Shown: positions 46,178 to 55,465, counted from the stretch's first letter. The stretch is 64,000 nucleotides of DNA from an uncultured Flavobacteriaceae bacterium (GCA_947500435.1 CANMRV010000003.1:479271-543270), one strand, 5' to 3'. Notes: generated by a model not told the origin, from the letters alone. Numbers and translations are program-made.

Positions 46178-47351
46178 TATTTACGTGATTATAGATTTTT
46201 CCTGAATTGGATAGTATTTTGATAAATCCTTTAGCATCATCTGCTGACCATCCTTTGTTCATCTCACCATAGCTTCCAAAGGAGGCATTCATCAAATCAT
46301 GTTCTGATGAGATGCCATGTAATCTGAACTGGAACGGATACAATCCTACGAAAACATCACCTGATACGGTTTTTTGTGCATCGGTTAAAAATGCCTCTAT
46401 GTTTCGCATTACGGGGTCTAAATAATTGCCTTCATGCAATAACATTCCGTAGAAATTACCTTGTTGCTCTTTCTGAAATTGTTGCCATTTTGATAGCGTA
46501 TGCTTTTCTAACAAATGGTGTGCTTTGATAATGATAAGTGCCGCTGCAGCTTCAAAACCGACCCTGCCTTTAATGCCAATTATTGTATCACCGACGTGAA
46601 TATCTCTTCCGATGGAATATTTGGATGCCATGCCTTCGAGCTTTTCAATATTAGCAACTGGATTGTCTTTTTGACCATCAATGGCAACCAATTCTCCTTT
46701 CTCAAAAGTGAGCTTTACTTCGGATGGTTCTTTTTCTTGTAACTGACTTGGGTACGCGGAATCGGGCAATGGTTTATCAGAAGTCAATGTTTCATCACCA
46801 CCTACAGATGTTCCCCAAAGGCCTTTGTTGATTGAATATTTTGCTTTTTCCCATGGATAATCAACACCATTTTCTTTGAGATAGGCAATCTCTTCTTCAC
46901 GTGCCAATTTGTTATCTCGAATGGGAGTAATGATTTCAATTTCAGGAGCGATAATTTGAAAAATCATGTCAAATCGCACTTGGTCATTACCAGCGCCCGT
47001 GCTTCCATGAGCAATATATTTAGCGCCAACTTTCTTCGCATAGTTGACAATTTCTATAGCCTGTACAATTCGTTCTGCACTAACCGATAGCGGATACGTA
47101 TTGTTCTTCAAAACATTCCCGAAGATGAGATACTTCACCACTTTTTCATAGAAGGTCTTAACCGCATCGATTGAAGTATACGAAGTTGCTCCCAGTTCCA
47201 AGGCTTTTTCTTCAATTGTTCTAATTTCTTTGGATGAAAACCCACCGGTGTTCACACTAACGGCATGGACTTCAAAACCTTTTTCCTTGGATAAATATTT
47301 GGCGCAATAGCTGGTGTCTAAACCTCCACTATATGCTAAAACTAATTTCAT
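46170..47351 (-). CDS. argG: Argininosuccinate synthase
   Basis: 393 residues. The ATP pyrophosphatase loop is LAYSGGLDTSYCAKYL near the N-terminus, followed by the AHGSTGAGNDQVRFD segment. It joins citrulline and aspartate with ATP to give argininosuccinate. In this cluster it leads the biosynthetic genes, after the GNAT gene and repeat copy 3. It overlaps argC by 8 bases. Confidence 0.94.
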   Translation of the reverse strand: MKLVLAYSGGLDTSYCAKYLSKEKGFEVHAVSVNTGGFSSKEIRTIEEKALELGATSYTSIDAVKTFYEKVVKYLIFGNVLKNNTYPLSVSAERIVQAIEIVNYAKKVGAKYIAHGSTGAGNDQVRFDMIFQIIAPEIEIITPIRDNKLAREEEIAYLKENGVDYPWEKAKYSINKGLWGTSVGGDETLTSDKPLPDSAYPSQLQEKEPSEVKLTFEKGELVAIDGQKDNPVANIEKLEGMASKYSIGRDIHVGDTIIGIKGRVGFEAAAALIIIKAHHLLEKHTLSKWQQFQKEQQGNFYGMLLHEGNYLDPVMRNIEAFLTDAQKTVSGDVFVGLYPFQFRLHGISSEHDLMNASFGSYGEMNKGWSADDAKGFIKILSNSGKIYNHVNND

Positions 47352-47373
47352 AATATTTTATTTTCAAACTATT

Positions 47374-47454
47374 CTGTCACATCGAGCGGAGTCGAGATGC
47401 TTCCTGCTCTTGAAGTCGTTCTCTCCCGAAGCTTCGGGACGCTCGAACTGACAG
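47374..47454. repeat. Inverted-repeat element (family B), copy 3
   Basis: 81 bases, same length and ends as copy 2 but inverted, with the internal palindrome TCCCGAAGCTTCGGGA. It lies between the GNAT gene and argG. The three copies sit only in gaps of the arginine cluster within this window. Confidence 0.9.
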
Positions 47455-47459
47455 TAGTG

Positions 47460-48071
47460 TTATTTTGTTTTCTTCTTTAGGAATAAGCTCTCCTTAATAC
47501 TTTTCAATCTTTTAAATGCTTTACCATTCACTTTCTTTTTCTTTGATTTGGCAGTTGGGTCGTATAACATACCTGTACAAAGACACATTTTCTGCTCTGT
47601 TCTTGTCAGCACGTCAAAGTTCTTACAGGTTTGACAGCCTTTCCAGAATTGAGGGTCATCTGTAAGTTCAGAGAAGGTCACTGGTTTGTACCCTAACTCA
47701 TAATTAATTTTCATTACCGGAAGTCCTGTGGTAATTCCAAATATCTTGGCATCCGGAAATTTCTCCTGTGATAACTTAAAAATAGTGGCTTTGATTTTTT
47801 TAGCTAGTCCTTGAGACCTGTAATCAGGGTGTACGATGAGTCCAGAGTTGGCGACGTACTTTTCATGACCCCACACTTCGATATAACAGAAACCTGCAAA
47901 AGTATCTCCGTCTAAAGCGATAACAGCATTGCCATTTTCGAGCTTTTTTCGAATGTACTCAGGGGTACGCTTAGCAATACCGGTGCCTCGGACTTTGGCC
48001 GAATCGGCTATTGTGTCGCAAATGATTTGCGCGTATTTAAAATGTGATGTGGTAGCAACAACAATATTCAT
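47460..48071 (-). CDS. GNAT N-acyltransferase, candidate first enzyme of arginine synthesis
   Basis: 203 residues. A GNAT fold with the acyl-CoA loop VHPDYRSQGLAKKIK and a conserved-looking C-terminal Cys group (GCQTCKNF...KMCLCTGM), followed by a Lys-rich tail. It is the first gene of the arginine cluster, 108 bases before argG. No other glutamate N-acyltransferase (ArgA or ArgJ) is in the window, so it is the natural candidate for N-acetyl- or N-succinylglutamate synthase. The family and position are seen; the substrate is inference. Confidence 0.82.
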   Translation of the reverse strand: MNIVVATTSHFKYAQIICDTIADSAKVRGTGIAKRTPEYIRKKLENGNAVIALDGDTFAGFCYIEVWGHEKYVANSGLIVHPDYRSQGLAKKIKATIFKLSQEKFPDAKIFGITTGLPVMKINYELGYKPVTFSELTDDPQFWKGCQTCKNFDVLTRTEQKMCLCTGMLYDPTAKSKKKKVNGKAFKRLKSIKESLFLKKKTK

Positions 48072-48120
48072 TGCTATAATGTTTTAAAGGATAAAAAAGA
48101 AAATGTGATTTTACTTGTGC

Positions 48121-48283
48121 GGAACTGGACTCACCTAGTTCCATGAAATGTGTAGTACCCTTACGGGCGACGACGGGGAGCGAATGGACGTACGGGAGCA
48201 GTGATGCTCTTAGAAGCGAATATGTAGTTTTGTGCGTTCATTACGGGGTAAATGTACAAATTATCTTGAACTCACCTAATTCC
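48121..48283. other. GC-rich intergenic element flanked by direct repeats, nature unknown
   Basis: The 16-base stretches at 48127-48142 and 48268-48283 match at 14 of 16 positions as direct repeats. Between them lie about 125 bases richer in G and C than the surroundings, with hairpins such as GAGCA-GTGA-TGCTC. A 69-codon open frame (48143-48352) runs through it and over the 3' end of the next gene but looks random in composition. It is either a small mobile repeat, an RNA or a degenerate remnant. Confidence 0.45.
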
Positions 48284-48305
48284 GATGCAATTTTTTACAA
48301 AAACT

Positions 48306-49649
48306 TCATGTTTTGTTACGATATGCAACAAGTTCATAAATCAAGAAGGTGAAAACTGTTATATATTCAATTGCGAGCAACCATAAATTTTCTTTAAAGT
48401 CCGCCAATGAATAGGCATAATAACTTAATACGATAGCAGCTGACCAAATGAAGGCATAGCGGTATTTCGTAAATGCAGTTAACACCACAAGGAAAATAAC
48501 ATACCAGGGATGAACCGTAGCCGATATAAAATAATACAGTGTTAATACCCAAAGCATGGAAGTTATAAGTACTGATAGTTTTTCATTCTTTTTTATGAAG
48601 GTGAAAAGCAAAACAGCTAGAATGGTGACTATTGGAGTAATCTTTCCGTAGGTTTTAATCAATTCCCAAGGCTTTGCATCGAACTGAACCGCTATCTGCT
48701 TAATGGCATTGTAGAATCCGGCATTAAACTCGAAGTTGGAAAACCAAAGTTCGATGGTCTGAGAATAGTTGTTAATAAATTCCGAGGAATAAAAAGGTGC
48801 AAAGAGAAGGAGGGAGGTCACTCCTATAATCATATAAAATCCCACTGCTTTTTTGAATTTGAAATGCTTCAAGAACAATGGAAGAAATAAAAGCGGGACA
48901 AGTTTCACCGAAATCGAACAAGCATAAACCACTGCCGCCCATTGCCATTTATGAACAGAAAGCAGATAAAGTGACCAAACAAAAAAGAAAAGCATTACCC
49001 CTTCAAAATGCAAGTTTCCAGTTAATTCGATAATGACCAATGGATTTAAGAAATACCAGAAAATCAGATGCGGCGATTGATTAATGTTTTTTAGGAGTTT
49101 CCGCCCAAAATAGAAAATACCAATATCCGCTAAGATTATGGTCCCCCGCATTACAATAATGGAACCGAGAATACTTTTTCCGCCAAGCAGAGCCGCCAAA
49201 GCGAAAATGAGCTGGTTCAAAGGCGGGTAGTTGCTAAAATGTTTTGCACTTAAACTTCCCATACCGTTATATAGTTCTTGGGCGTTGGCAATGACCAAAT
49301 CAGATTGTTCAATCAAGGTATTCGGAACCTGCAAATACGGATTCATAAAATGACTGACCAATTCTCCATCCCAAATAAAACGATAGAAATCTTGAGAAAG
49401 GTTGGGTTCTGCAAATAGAAAAACTAACCGGAATAGAATGCCAAAGGCTAGCAGGAGTTTAAAATTCCATTTCTCAAATTGAACGAGTTTGAAGCATAAA
49501 AAGAAAAGTGCTGTAAACAGGGTAAGCAGTTTTATGAAGTCCGTTCGCTCTAAATGGTAGGCAAAAGTATAATAGAACCCTAGACTCAATAAGGCCAGTA
49601 GAATGGACATTTTATGGAGTTTCCAATATGTGAGTAATCGGGTGGGCAT
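48306..49649 (-). CDS. GT87-like polytopic membrane glycosyltransferase
   Basis: 447 residues with about 10-12 hydrophobic segments. The first loop has an acidic EPNLSQDFYRFIWDGELV, and further loops contain SNYPPLNQ and ELTGNLHFEG, typical of GT-C enzymes that use polyprenyl-phosphate sugars (mannosyltransferase-like, GT87/DUF2029). It would transfer a sugar from a lipid carrier on the periplasmic side. The acceptor cannot be inferred. The gene stands upstream of the arginine cluster in the same direction, with the unusual intergenic element between. Confidence 0.78.
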   Translation of the reverse strand: MPTRLLTYWKLHKMSILLALLSLGFYYTFAYHLERTDFIKLLTLFTALFFLCFKLVQFEKWNFKLLLAFGILFRLVFLFAEPNLSQDFYRFIWDGELVSHFMNPYLQVPNTLIEQSDLVIANAQELYNGMGSLSAKHFSNYPPLNQLIFALAALLGGKSILGSIIVMRGTIILADIGIFYFGRKLLKNINQSPHLIFWYFLNPLVIIELTGNLHFEGVMLFFFVWSLYLLSVHKWQWAAVVYACSISVKLVPLLFLPLFLKHFKFKKAVGFYMIIGVTSLLLFAPFYSSEFINNYSQTIELWFSNFEFNAGFYNAIKQIAVQFDAKPWELIKTYGKITPIVTILAVLLFTFIKKNEKLSVLITSMLWVLTLYYFISATVHPWYVIFLVVLTAFTKYRYAFIWSAAIVLSYYAYSLADFKENLWLLAIEYITVFTFLIYELVAYRNKT

Positions 49650-49686
49650 TTTTGGTTAAAATAGCTGTACCGCTAAGAAACGAAAA

Positions 49687-50136
49687 TTATTGTTTGCATG
49701 AATCTTTTTCTACCGAGTAGGTGAGCGACGCTATTTTCCATGCCGAATCTCTCTTGATAAGGGTAAAAACTTCATATCCACAATGGGAGTGTTTTTCATC
49801 TATCCAAAAATCATAGGGAGCCCAAACTGCGGCAATATTTTTCTTGATGAGAACTGTGATTTCTTCTTCGCGAAGTCGCTCTTTCAATGTGTTTTTTGAG
49901 GCACTGGCTTTTAGAATTGAACTCCGGACTAGTGTTGTATTTCCTTGTTGCCTTACTGAGTATGCATAAGCGTTTTCCAAGAACAAGCTGTTGAAGGTCA
50001 TGGAATCTTTATTTTCCATGGTTTGGAAAAAGGTGTTGACTACATTTAAGACTTCTTGTTTTGAATCTTGGGCGAGGCAGTTGGTCGAAATAACTCCTAT
50101 GAAGAGGATAGTAAATAGTTGATTTTTATAATTCAT
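49687..50136 (-). CDS. Exported SnoaL/NTF2-like protein
   Basis: 149 residues with a signal peptide ending near LAQ. The mature part fits a cone-shaped NTF2-like fold: VVNTFFQTMENKDSMTFNSLF, central VAAVWAPYDFWID-type strands and the C-terminal YEVFTLIKRDSAWKIASLTYS. Such exported NTF2-like proteins may bind or turn over small molecules, and no function can be given here. It is divergent from the paraoxonase-like gene. Confidence 0.82.
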   Translation of the reverse strand: MNYKNQLFTILFIGVISTNCLAQDSKQEVLNVVNTFFQTMENKDSMTFNSLFLENAYAYSVRQQGNTTLVRSSILKASASKNTLKERLREEEITVLIKKNIAAVWAPYDFWIDEKHSHCGYEVFTLIKRDSAWKIASLTYSVEKDSCKQ

Positions 50137-50219
50137 AGGTAGATGGTTTTTTGAATTTCAGTTTAGAATTGCACTAGAAATTTGAAAAGGTTAAATTCAA
50201 AGCTACTTATAAAACTCTT

Positions 50220-51263
50220 ATGAAGCGTTTAAAGAAAATAGTTGGCTATACTTTGCTTGCGTTTCTTGTATATGCAGGATATGTTGTCGTTTCTACAGGA
50301 TATTTTAGAACTATCGAAAATACTTTTAATGGAAAAGTTGTAAAAGAAATACCAATTGAAGGCGCCGAAGATATTATGTTAGTTCAGGATACTGGTTTTG
50401 CTTTGGTCTCTGCCTCTCCCCGTAAAAAGTCACTTGATGAGCAAGAGAAACTTGGAGGGTTGTATTTGATGGATTTAAGTTCAAAGGACTATTCCATAAA
50501 AAAGGTAACCGCTGACTTAAATATCCCTTTTGCGCCTCACGGAATTTCAATGTATAAGATGGATAGTACGCATACCGTGATGGCTGTAAACCACACTTTA
50601 AACGGACATTCATTTGAAGTTTTCAAATTACGGGATAGTGTATTGACCTTTGAAAGAACGATTACCAATCCCGCTTTGGTGAGTCCGAATGATGTGGTCA
50701 TGATAGATGAGAATCGTTTTTACTTTACGAACGACCATAAATACGAGGATGGGATAGGAAGGCTATTGGAGGATTATGGCGGTTTGGGCTTATCTAACGT
50801 CATGTATTTTGATGGTGAAACCTATAACGAAGTAGCCAAGGGTATTGGTTACGCTAATGGTATTAATTATGATTCGAAACGAAAATTGTTATTTGTAGCG
50901 GAGCCAAGAAATTTTAAAGTGAAAGTATATAACGCAAATGAAGATGGGTCACTTAATTTCATTGAAGATATTGATTGTGGTACTGGTGTAGATAATATTG
51001 AATTTGATGTTGAAGGAAATTTATGGATAGGAGCACATCCAAATCTGCTGGCATTTTCATCTTATGCAGGAGGAAATAAAGAAACCGCCCCTTCTGAAAT
51101 CATTAAAATCGTGTATCGAGGTACGAATGATTATACGATTGAACAAGTATATATGAATGATGGTTCAGAAATGTCGGCGTCTACAGTTGCTGCTCCTTAT
51201 CAAGATATCATCCTAACAGGAAATGTGATGGATGAGCATTTTTTGGTTTTGCGGCCGGAGTAG
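50220..51263 (+). CDS. Paraoxonase/arylesterase-like (SMP-30 superfamily) protein
   Basis: 347 residues. An N-terminal hydrophobic segment (9-26) anchors or exports it. The rest forms a six-bladed propeller: PHGISMYKMD, SPNDVVMIDENRFYFTND and GVDNIEFDVEGNLWIGAHP match the calcium- and His-bearing segments of paraoxonase-type arylesterases. It probably hydrolyses lactones or esters in the envelope. The region up to the next gene (51264-51404) carries a putative promoter. Confidence 0.85.
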   Translation: MKRLKKIVGYTLLAFLVYAGYVVVSTGYFRTIENTFNGKVVKEIPIEGAEDIMLVQDTGFALVSASPRKKSLDEQEKLGGLYLMDLSSKDYSIKKVTADLNIPFAPHGISMYKMDSTHTVMAVNHTLNGHSFEVFKLRDSVLTFERTITNPALVSPNDVVMIDENRFYFTNDHKYEDGIGRLLEDYGGLGLSNVMYFDGETYNEVAKGIGYANGINYDSKRKLLFVAEPRNFKVKVYNANEDGSLNFIEDIDCGTGVDNIEFDVEGNLWIGAHPNLLAFSSYAGGNKETAPSEIIKIVYRGTNDYTIEQVYMNDGSEMSASTVAAPYQDIILTGNVMDEHFLVLRPE

Positions 51264-51354
51264 ACTAAAAGTACACCCGTATAGCTATTAAGATAATTGG
51301 GCAAAGCATATTTTTTGGTTCCATTGCTACCAAATATTCAAAGGTTAATAATTG

Positions 51355-51362
51355 TATTTTTG
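51355..51362 (+). promoter_or_regulatory. Putative promoter of the M20-OPT-DUF1177 operon
   Basis: TATTTTTG matches the TAnnTTTG -7 element, 42 bases before the ATG at 51405. The -33 element is not clear. Confidence 0.42.
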
Positions 51363-51404
51363 AAAAAACCATATCTCCAATCTACTATTAGAATCACATA
51401 TTTT

Positions 51405-52853
51405 ATGAAATCAATTGTCCTCTTTATTTTTTTCGGCTTAATAAGCCAAACCATCCTATCTCAAAGTCCAGATAATCTCAAAAAGAATGATGCCTTGAAA
51501 GTAGAAGCTGCGGCAACGATAACATCAGGATATGTTACATACAAGAAGGTAGCACTCGATATCTGGGACTATGCCGAACTAGGATTTAAAGAAGATAAAA
51601 GTTCCAAAATGCTTCAAAATACCTTGTTAGAAAATGGATTTGAAGTTCAAGCCAATGTTGCAGGAATGCCTACAGCTTTCGTGGCAAGCTATGGCAGTGG
51701 AAAACCGGTTATTGGTATTCTCGCAGAATACGATGCTTTGCCCGGACTCTCTCAAGACAAATCCCCTATTAGAACGCCGCTTAACGGCAAAGAAAATGGA
51801 CATGGTTGCGGTCATCATTTATTCGGAACAGGTTCCCTAGCAACAGGAATAGCAATTAAAAAACTATTGGAATCTGGAAAAATAAAAGGTACCGTTAAAG
51901 TTTTTGGGTCTCCTGCGGAAGAAGGTGGCGGAGGGAAAGTTTATATGGTTCGTGAAGGCTTATTCGATGATGTGGACGTCGCACTACACTGGCATCCCAG
52001 CGCCAAAAATTTGGTGATAAATACAAGTGCCTTGGCCTATAGGTCAGGCAAGTTCAGATTTTACGGAGTCTCCTCTCATGCAGCTGCGGCTCCTGAAAAA
52101 GGAAAATCTTCTCTAGATGCGGCAGAGGCCATGAACTATATGGTCAATATGATACGTGAGCACATTCCTCAGGAGTCTCGTATTCATTACGTAATTACTG
52201 ACGGAGGTAAAGCACCTAATGTCGTTCCAGATTTTGCTGAGGTATTTTACTATGTAAGACATCCCAAAAGGGCCATAGTTGAAGACTTATTTGAAAGAGT
52301 GGTGAATGCTGCAGAGGGAGCGGCTTTGGGAACCGGCACAACCATGAAATATGAAGTGATTGATGGTACACATGACCTTCTCATTAATGAAACTCTTGCC
52401 TTGAATATGCAAGAAAATTTAGGAAAAGTGGGTGGTGTAACGTATACACCGGAAGAGATGATTTTTGGAGAAAAAATACAGACTAGTCTTATGGGGCAGA
52501 ATGCTTCAGTAGCATCCGCAATTGAAGTTCAACCTTTACAAATTGAAAAAAATCTGGGGTCTACCGATGTTGGCGATGTAAGTTATGCCGTGCCTACTGT
52601 TGGAATGGAAAGTGCAACGTGGGTTCCTGGTACTTCCTCACATAGCTGGCAGGCCGTAGCGGCAGGAGGAACTGAGATTGGAATAAAAGGAATGATGGTA
52701 GCTGCTAAAACGATGGCCTTTACTGCCATTGATTTGTATACCAATCCCAGCCTTTTAAAGAAAGCAAAAGAAGAATTTGAAGCAGATAAGGGTGACTATG
52801 AATACAGACCTCTGCTTGGAGACAGAAAACCTGCGTTGAACTATAGAGATTGA
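51405..52853 (+). CDS. Exported M20 amidohydrolase (AbgB-like)
   Basis: 482 residues from the ATG at 51405, which gives a clear signal peptide (MKSIVLFIFFGLISQ, cleavage near LSQ). A frame extending to 51297 lacks any good start. M20 motifs: ILAEYDALPGL, GHGCGHHLFGTG (metal ligands), SPAEEGGGGKVYM and the dimerisation domain. It resembles p-aminobenzoyl-glutamate hydrolase-type aminoacylases. It would cut N-acyl amino acids or dipeptides outside the inner membrane. It is the first gene of an operon with OPT and DUF1177 genes. Confidence 0.9.
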   Translation: MKSIVLFIFFGLISQTILSQSPDNLKKNDALKVEAAATITSGYVTYKKVALDIWDYAELGFKEDKSSKMLQNTLLENGFEVQANVAGMPTAFVASYGSGKPVIGILAEYDALPGLSQDKSPIRTPLNGKENGHGCGHHLFGTGSLATGIAIKKLLESGKIKGTVKVFGSPAEEGGGGKVYMVREGLFDDVDVALHWHPSAKNLVINTSALAYRSGKFRFYGVSSHAAAAPEKGKSSLDAAEAMNYMVNMIREHIPQESRIHYVITDGGKAPNVVPDFAEVFYYVRHPKRAIVEDLFERVVNAAEGAALGTGTTMKYEVIDGTHDLLINETLALNMQENLGKVGGVTYTPEEMIFGEKIQTSLMGQNASVASAIEVQPLQIEKNLGSTDVGDVSYAVPTVGMESATWVPGTSSHSWQAVAAGGTEIGIKGMMVAAKTMAFTAIDLYTNPSLLKKAKEEFEADKGDYEYRPLLGDRKPALNYRD

Positions 52854-52880
52854 TTTAACCAGATTTCGTGAACTGAACGT

Positions 52881-54503
52881 ATGAGCTTAAAGAACAAAAA
52901 GGAAAGGAACGAAGAACTTCTTGAAGCCTACGAACCATCTGAAATACCAAAAAAGCACCCAAGCTTATTTGAATTTAAAACACTCATTTTAGGGGTGGTT
53001 TTGGCATTTTTAGGTGCCATTGTAGGCCTTGAACTTATTACCCAAATAGGCATCACGCCAAACACCTCCATTATAGCCGCTATTATTACCATAGCGATAT
53101 CAAGAATACCAATTTCTTTTTTCTTGAAATTTAAAAACCTTTCCAGACAAAATTTAATGCAGACCATAATTTCAGGAGCTACTTTTGGTGGTGCCAATGC
53201 TATTTTGGTGCCTATGGGTATTTTTTGGCTTATGGGGGAGTATGAGTTGGTTCCTGTGATGATGATAGGGGCTTTTATAGGGCTCATTATCGATGCAACA
53301 ATAATTTATAAAGTCTTTGATACTGAGGTTTATCCTGCAACTGGAATTTGGCCAGCAGGTATTGCTGCCGCTGAATGTATTATAGCTGGAGATACTGGCG
53401 GGAAACGAGCTAAAATATTAGGTTTAGGAGGTTTGTTAGGAGCAGGAGGGCGCCTACTAGGAATTCCTATGGAGATTTTTGGTGTTTGTTGGATAGGAAA
53501 TATATGGGCGCTAATTATGTTGGGTTTCGGTCTGCTTACACGGGGTTACGCCCAAGATTTAGTAAATATTGATATCAACAGTATATATCTACCGCACGGA
53601 GTTATGATAGGGGCAGGTTGTGTTGCTTTGATTCAGATTACGCATACCATCATTTCAAAGAGAAAAGGTTCAAATGCTTCGATGCTTCACACAAAGACGA
53701 GAAAAGACTTGGGAAAAAGTGTTGGTATCGGCTACCTTGCTTTCATAGGTACTGCTGCGCTCCTAGCTTTGGCATCTGGCATATACACTGAAATGTCATT
53801 ACCGATGTTGATTGCTTTTGTAGTATTTGCTGCTATCGCCGCCTTGATTTCTGAACTTATTGTGGGTATTTCTGCGATGCATGCGGGTTGGTTTCCATCG
53901 TTTGCGACCTCCTTGATTTTCTTAATTATCGGTATGCTAATTGGGTTCGATAAAACCGCCCTTGCTATTCTTGTTGGGTTTACAGCTTCTACAGGTCCCG
54001 CTTTTGCAGATATGGCTTACGATTTAAAAGCGGGTTGGATATTACGTGGTAGCGGTAAGTACCCAGCATATGAAAAGCAGGGTCGTAAACAGCAATATTT
54101 TGCAGAGCTACTAGGTTTTGCAATTGCCTTTTTACTTATCATTTTTCTTTATGAAAGTTATTTTTCAGCGGGAAATTTACCTCCCGTGGATTACGTTTTG
54201 GTCTCCACAATTGAGGCCGGAACGAGTCCTGAGGTGATTATGCATTTGTTGACTTGGGCCATTCCTGGCGCGATACTGCAATGGATAGGCGGTAAATCTC
54301 GACAAATAGGAATATTGTTTGCCACAGGTTTATTAATTTTCAATCCCGCAGCAGGTTGGGCTGCTTTGGCAGCGATTACAATACGAATTATCTTGGTGCG
54401 TATTTATGGGGATAAAATTAATAGTACCCTATATGTCTGTGCAGGTGGAATTATTGCAGGTTCGGCAATTACAAGTTTCGGGTCGGCTACTGTGAAATTA
54501 TAA
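52881..54503 (+). CDS. OPT-family oligopeptide transporter
   Basis: 540 residues with about 14-16 hydrophobic segments and the OPT-like central pattern YPATGIWPAGIAAAECIIAGDTGGKRAK. It is an inner-membrane transporter of peptides or modified amino acids, proton-coupled in known members. It begins 27 bases after the M20 gene, and DUF1177 follows after 22 bases, so all three are probably co-expressed. A peptide or N-acyl amino acid derived from M20 substrates is a plausible cargo. Confidence 0.87.
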   Translation: MSLKNKKERNEELLEAYEPSEIPKKHPSLFEFKTLILGVVLAFLGAIVGLELITQIGITPNTSIIAAIITIAISRIPISFFLKFKNLSRQNLMQTIISGATFGGANAILVPMGIFWLMGEYELVPVMMIGAFIGLIIDATIIYKVFDTEVYPATGIWPAGIAAAECIIAGDTGGKRAKILGLGGLLGAGGRLLGIPMEIFGVCWIGNIWALIMLGFGLLTRGYAQDLVNIDINSIYLPHGVMIGAGCVALIQITHTIISKRKGSNASMLHTKTRKDLGKSVGIGYLAFIGTAALLALASGIYTEMSLPMLIAFVVFAAIAALISELIVGISAMHAGWFPSFATSLIFLIIGMLIGFDKTALAILVGFTASTGPAFADMAYDLKAGWILRGSGKYPAYEKQGRKQQYFAELLGFAIAFLLIIFLYESYFSAGNLPPVDYVLVSTIEAGTSPEVIMHLLTWAIPGAILQWIGGKSRQIGILFATGLLIFNPAAGWAALAAITIRIILVRIYGDKINSTLYVCAGGIIAGSAITSFGSATVKL

Positions 54504-54525
54504 TCAAAATATAGATTCGATAAAT

Positions 54526-55464
54526 ATGTTGTATCAGGTTATTGAAATTAAGGAACTTTTGGATGATTCTAGAATCACAGGCACTGATGTGGTTACGTTT
54601 TTTAAAGAAAGGGGTGCTACTAATATTGAAGTGAAAACCATAGTCGGTGAAAAGGGCTCAACGGATTTCTTGAAAATTAAGATAGCAGGTAAAAATGGAA
54701 AGTCAAATGGCGGTTCTTCACCAACCCTAGGTATTATTGGACGTTTAGGCGGTATAGGTGCTCGCCCAGAAAAGATAGGCTTGGTGTCCGATGCAGATGG
54801 GGCTATCGGAGTTTTGGCGTGTGCTTTAAAACTGGAATTGATGCGACAAAAAGGTAATATTTTAGAAGGTGATATTATCCTAACCACACATGTTTGTCCT
54901 AACGCGCCTATCATTCCGCATGACCCTGTGTCTTTTATGAGTTCGCCGGTGGACATGACTACGATGAACGAAAATGAAATTGACCCTGCAATGGACGCCA
55001 TTCTTTCTATGGATACTACCAAGGGAAACCGAGTCATCAACCATTCGGGCTTTGCGATTACGCCAACGATAAAAGAAGGTTATATCTTACCTGTGGCAAA
55101 TGACCTTATCGACATTATGCAATGGTGCACAGGCAAACCTGCACATGTGCTGCCGATAAGTACTCAAGATATTACACCCTATGGAAATGGTTTGGACCAT
55201 GTGAATAGTATTCTTCAGCCAGCAACTGCTACCACTGCTCCAGTGGTTGGTGTAGCACTTACTTCGGAAATTCCTGTGCCTGGCTCGGCAACAGGCGCAA
55301 ACCGAGAAATCGATATTGAGATGGCGTCACGTTTTTGTGTTGAAGTAGCAAAGAATTTTACTTCCAAAAAATGTGAATTCTATAATGCTGATAATTTGAA
55401 ACTTCTTCTGGAATTATACGGGTCAATGCAAGCCTTTCAAACCAAAGGTAAAGAAAGCAACTAG
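54526..55464 (+). CDS. DUF1177 family protein
   Basis: 312 residues, no signal peptide. It matches the DUF1177 family with its conserved central THVCPNAPIIPHDPVSFMSSP and N-terminal LLDDSRITGTDVV. The family has no known function. The His- and Asp-rich core segments suggest a metal-dependent or amidohydrolase-type enzyme, but this is speculation. The partner genes suggest processing of an imported peptide or acyl amino acid. Confidence 0.85.
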   Translation: MLYQVIEIKELLDDSRITGTDVVTFFKERGATNIEVKTIVGEKGSTDFLKIKIAGKNGKSNGGSSPTLGIIGRLGGIGARPEKIGLVSDADGAIGVLACALKLELMRQKGNILEGDIILTTHVCPNAPIIPHDPVSFMSSPVDMTTMNENEIDPAMDAILSMDTTKGNRVINHSGFAITPTIKEGYILPVANDLIDIMQWCTGKPAHVLPISTQDITPYGNGLDHVNSILQPATATTAPVVGVALTSEIPVPGSATGANREIDIEMASRFCVEVAKNFTSKKCEFYNADNLKLLLELYGSMQAFQTKGKESN

Positions 55465-55465
55465 T

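Noticed and set aside
48143..48352. 69-codon open frame in the GC-rich intergenic block
   Set aside because: It crosses the 3' end of the glycosyltransferase gene and has no recognisable family; kept only as part of the unexplained element.
51297..51404. N-terminal extension of the M20 amidohydrolase
   Set aside because: Non-ATG start and no signal peptide; the ATG at 51405 gives a normal one and follows a -7 element.
54534..55040. 168-codon open frame opposite the DUF1177 gene
   Set aside because: Antisense shadow; the plus-strand gene has clear family signatures and operon spacing.
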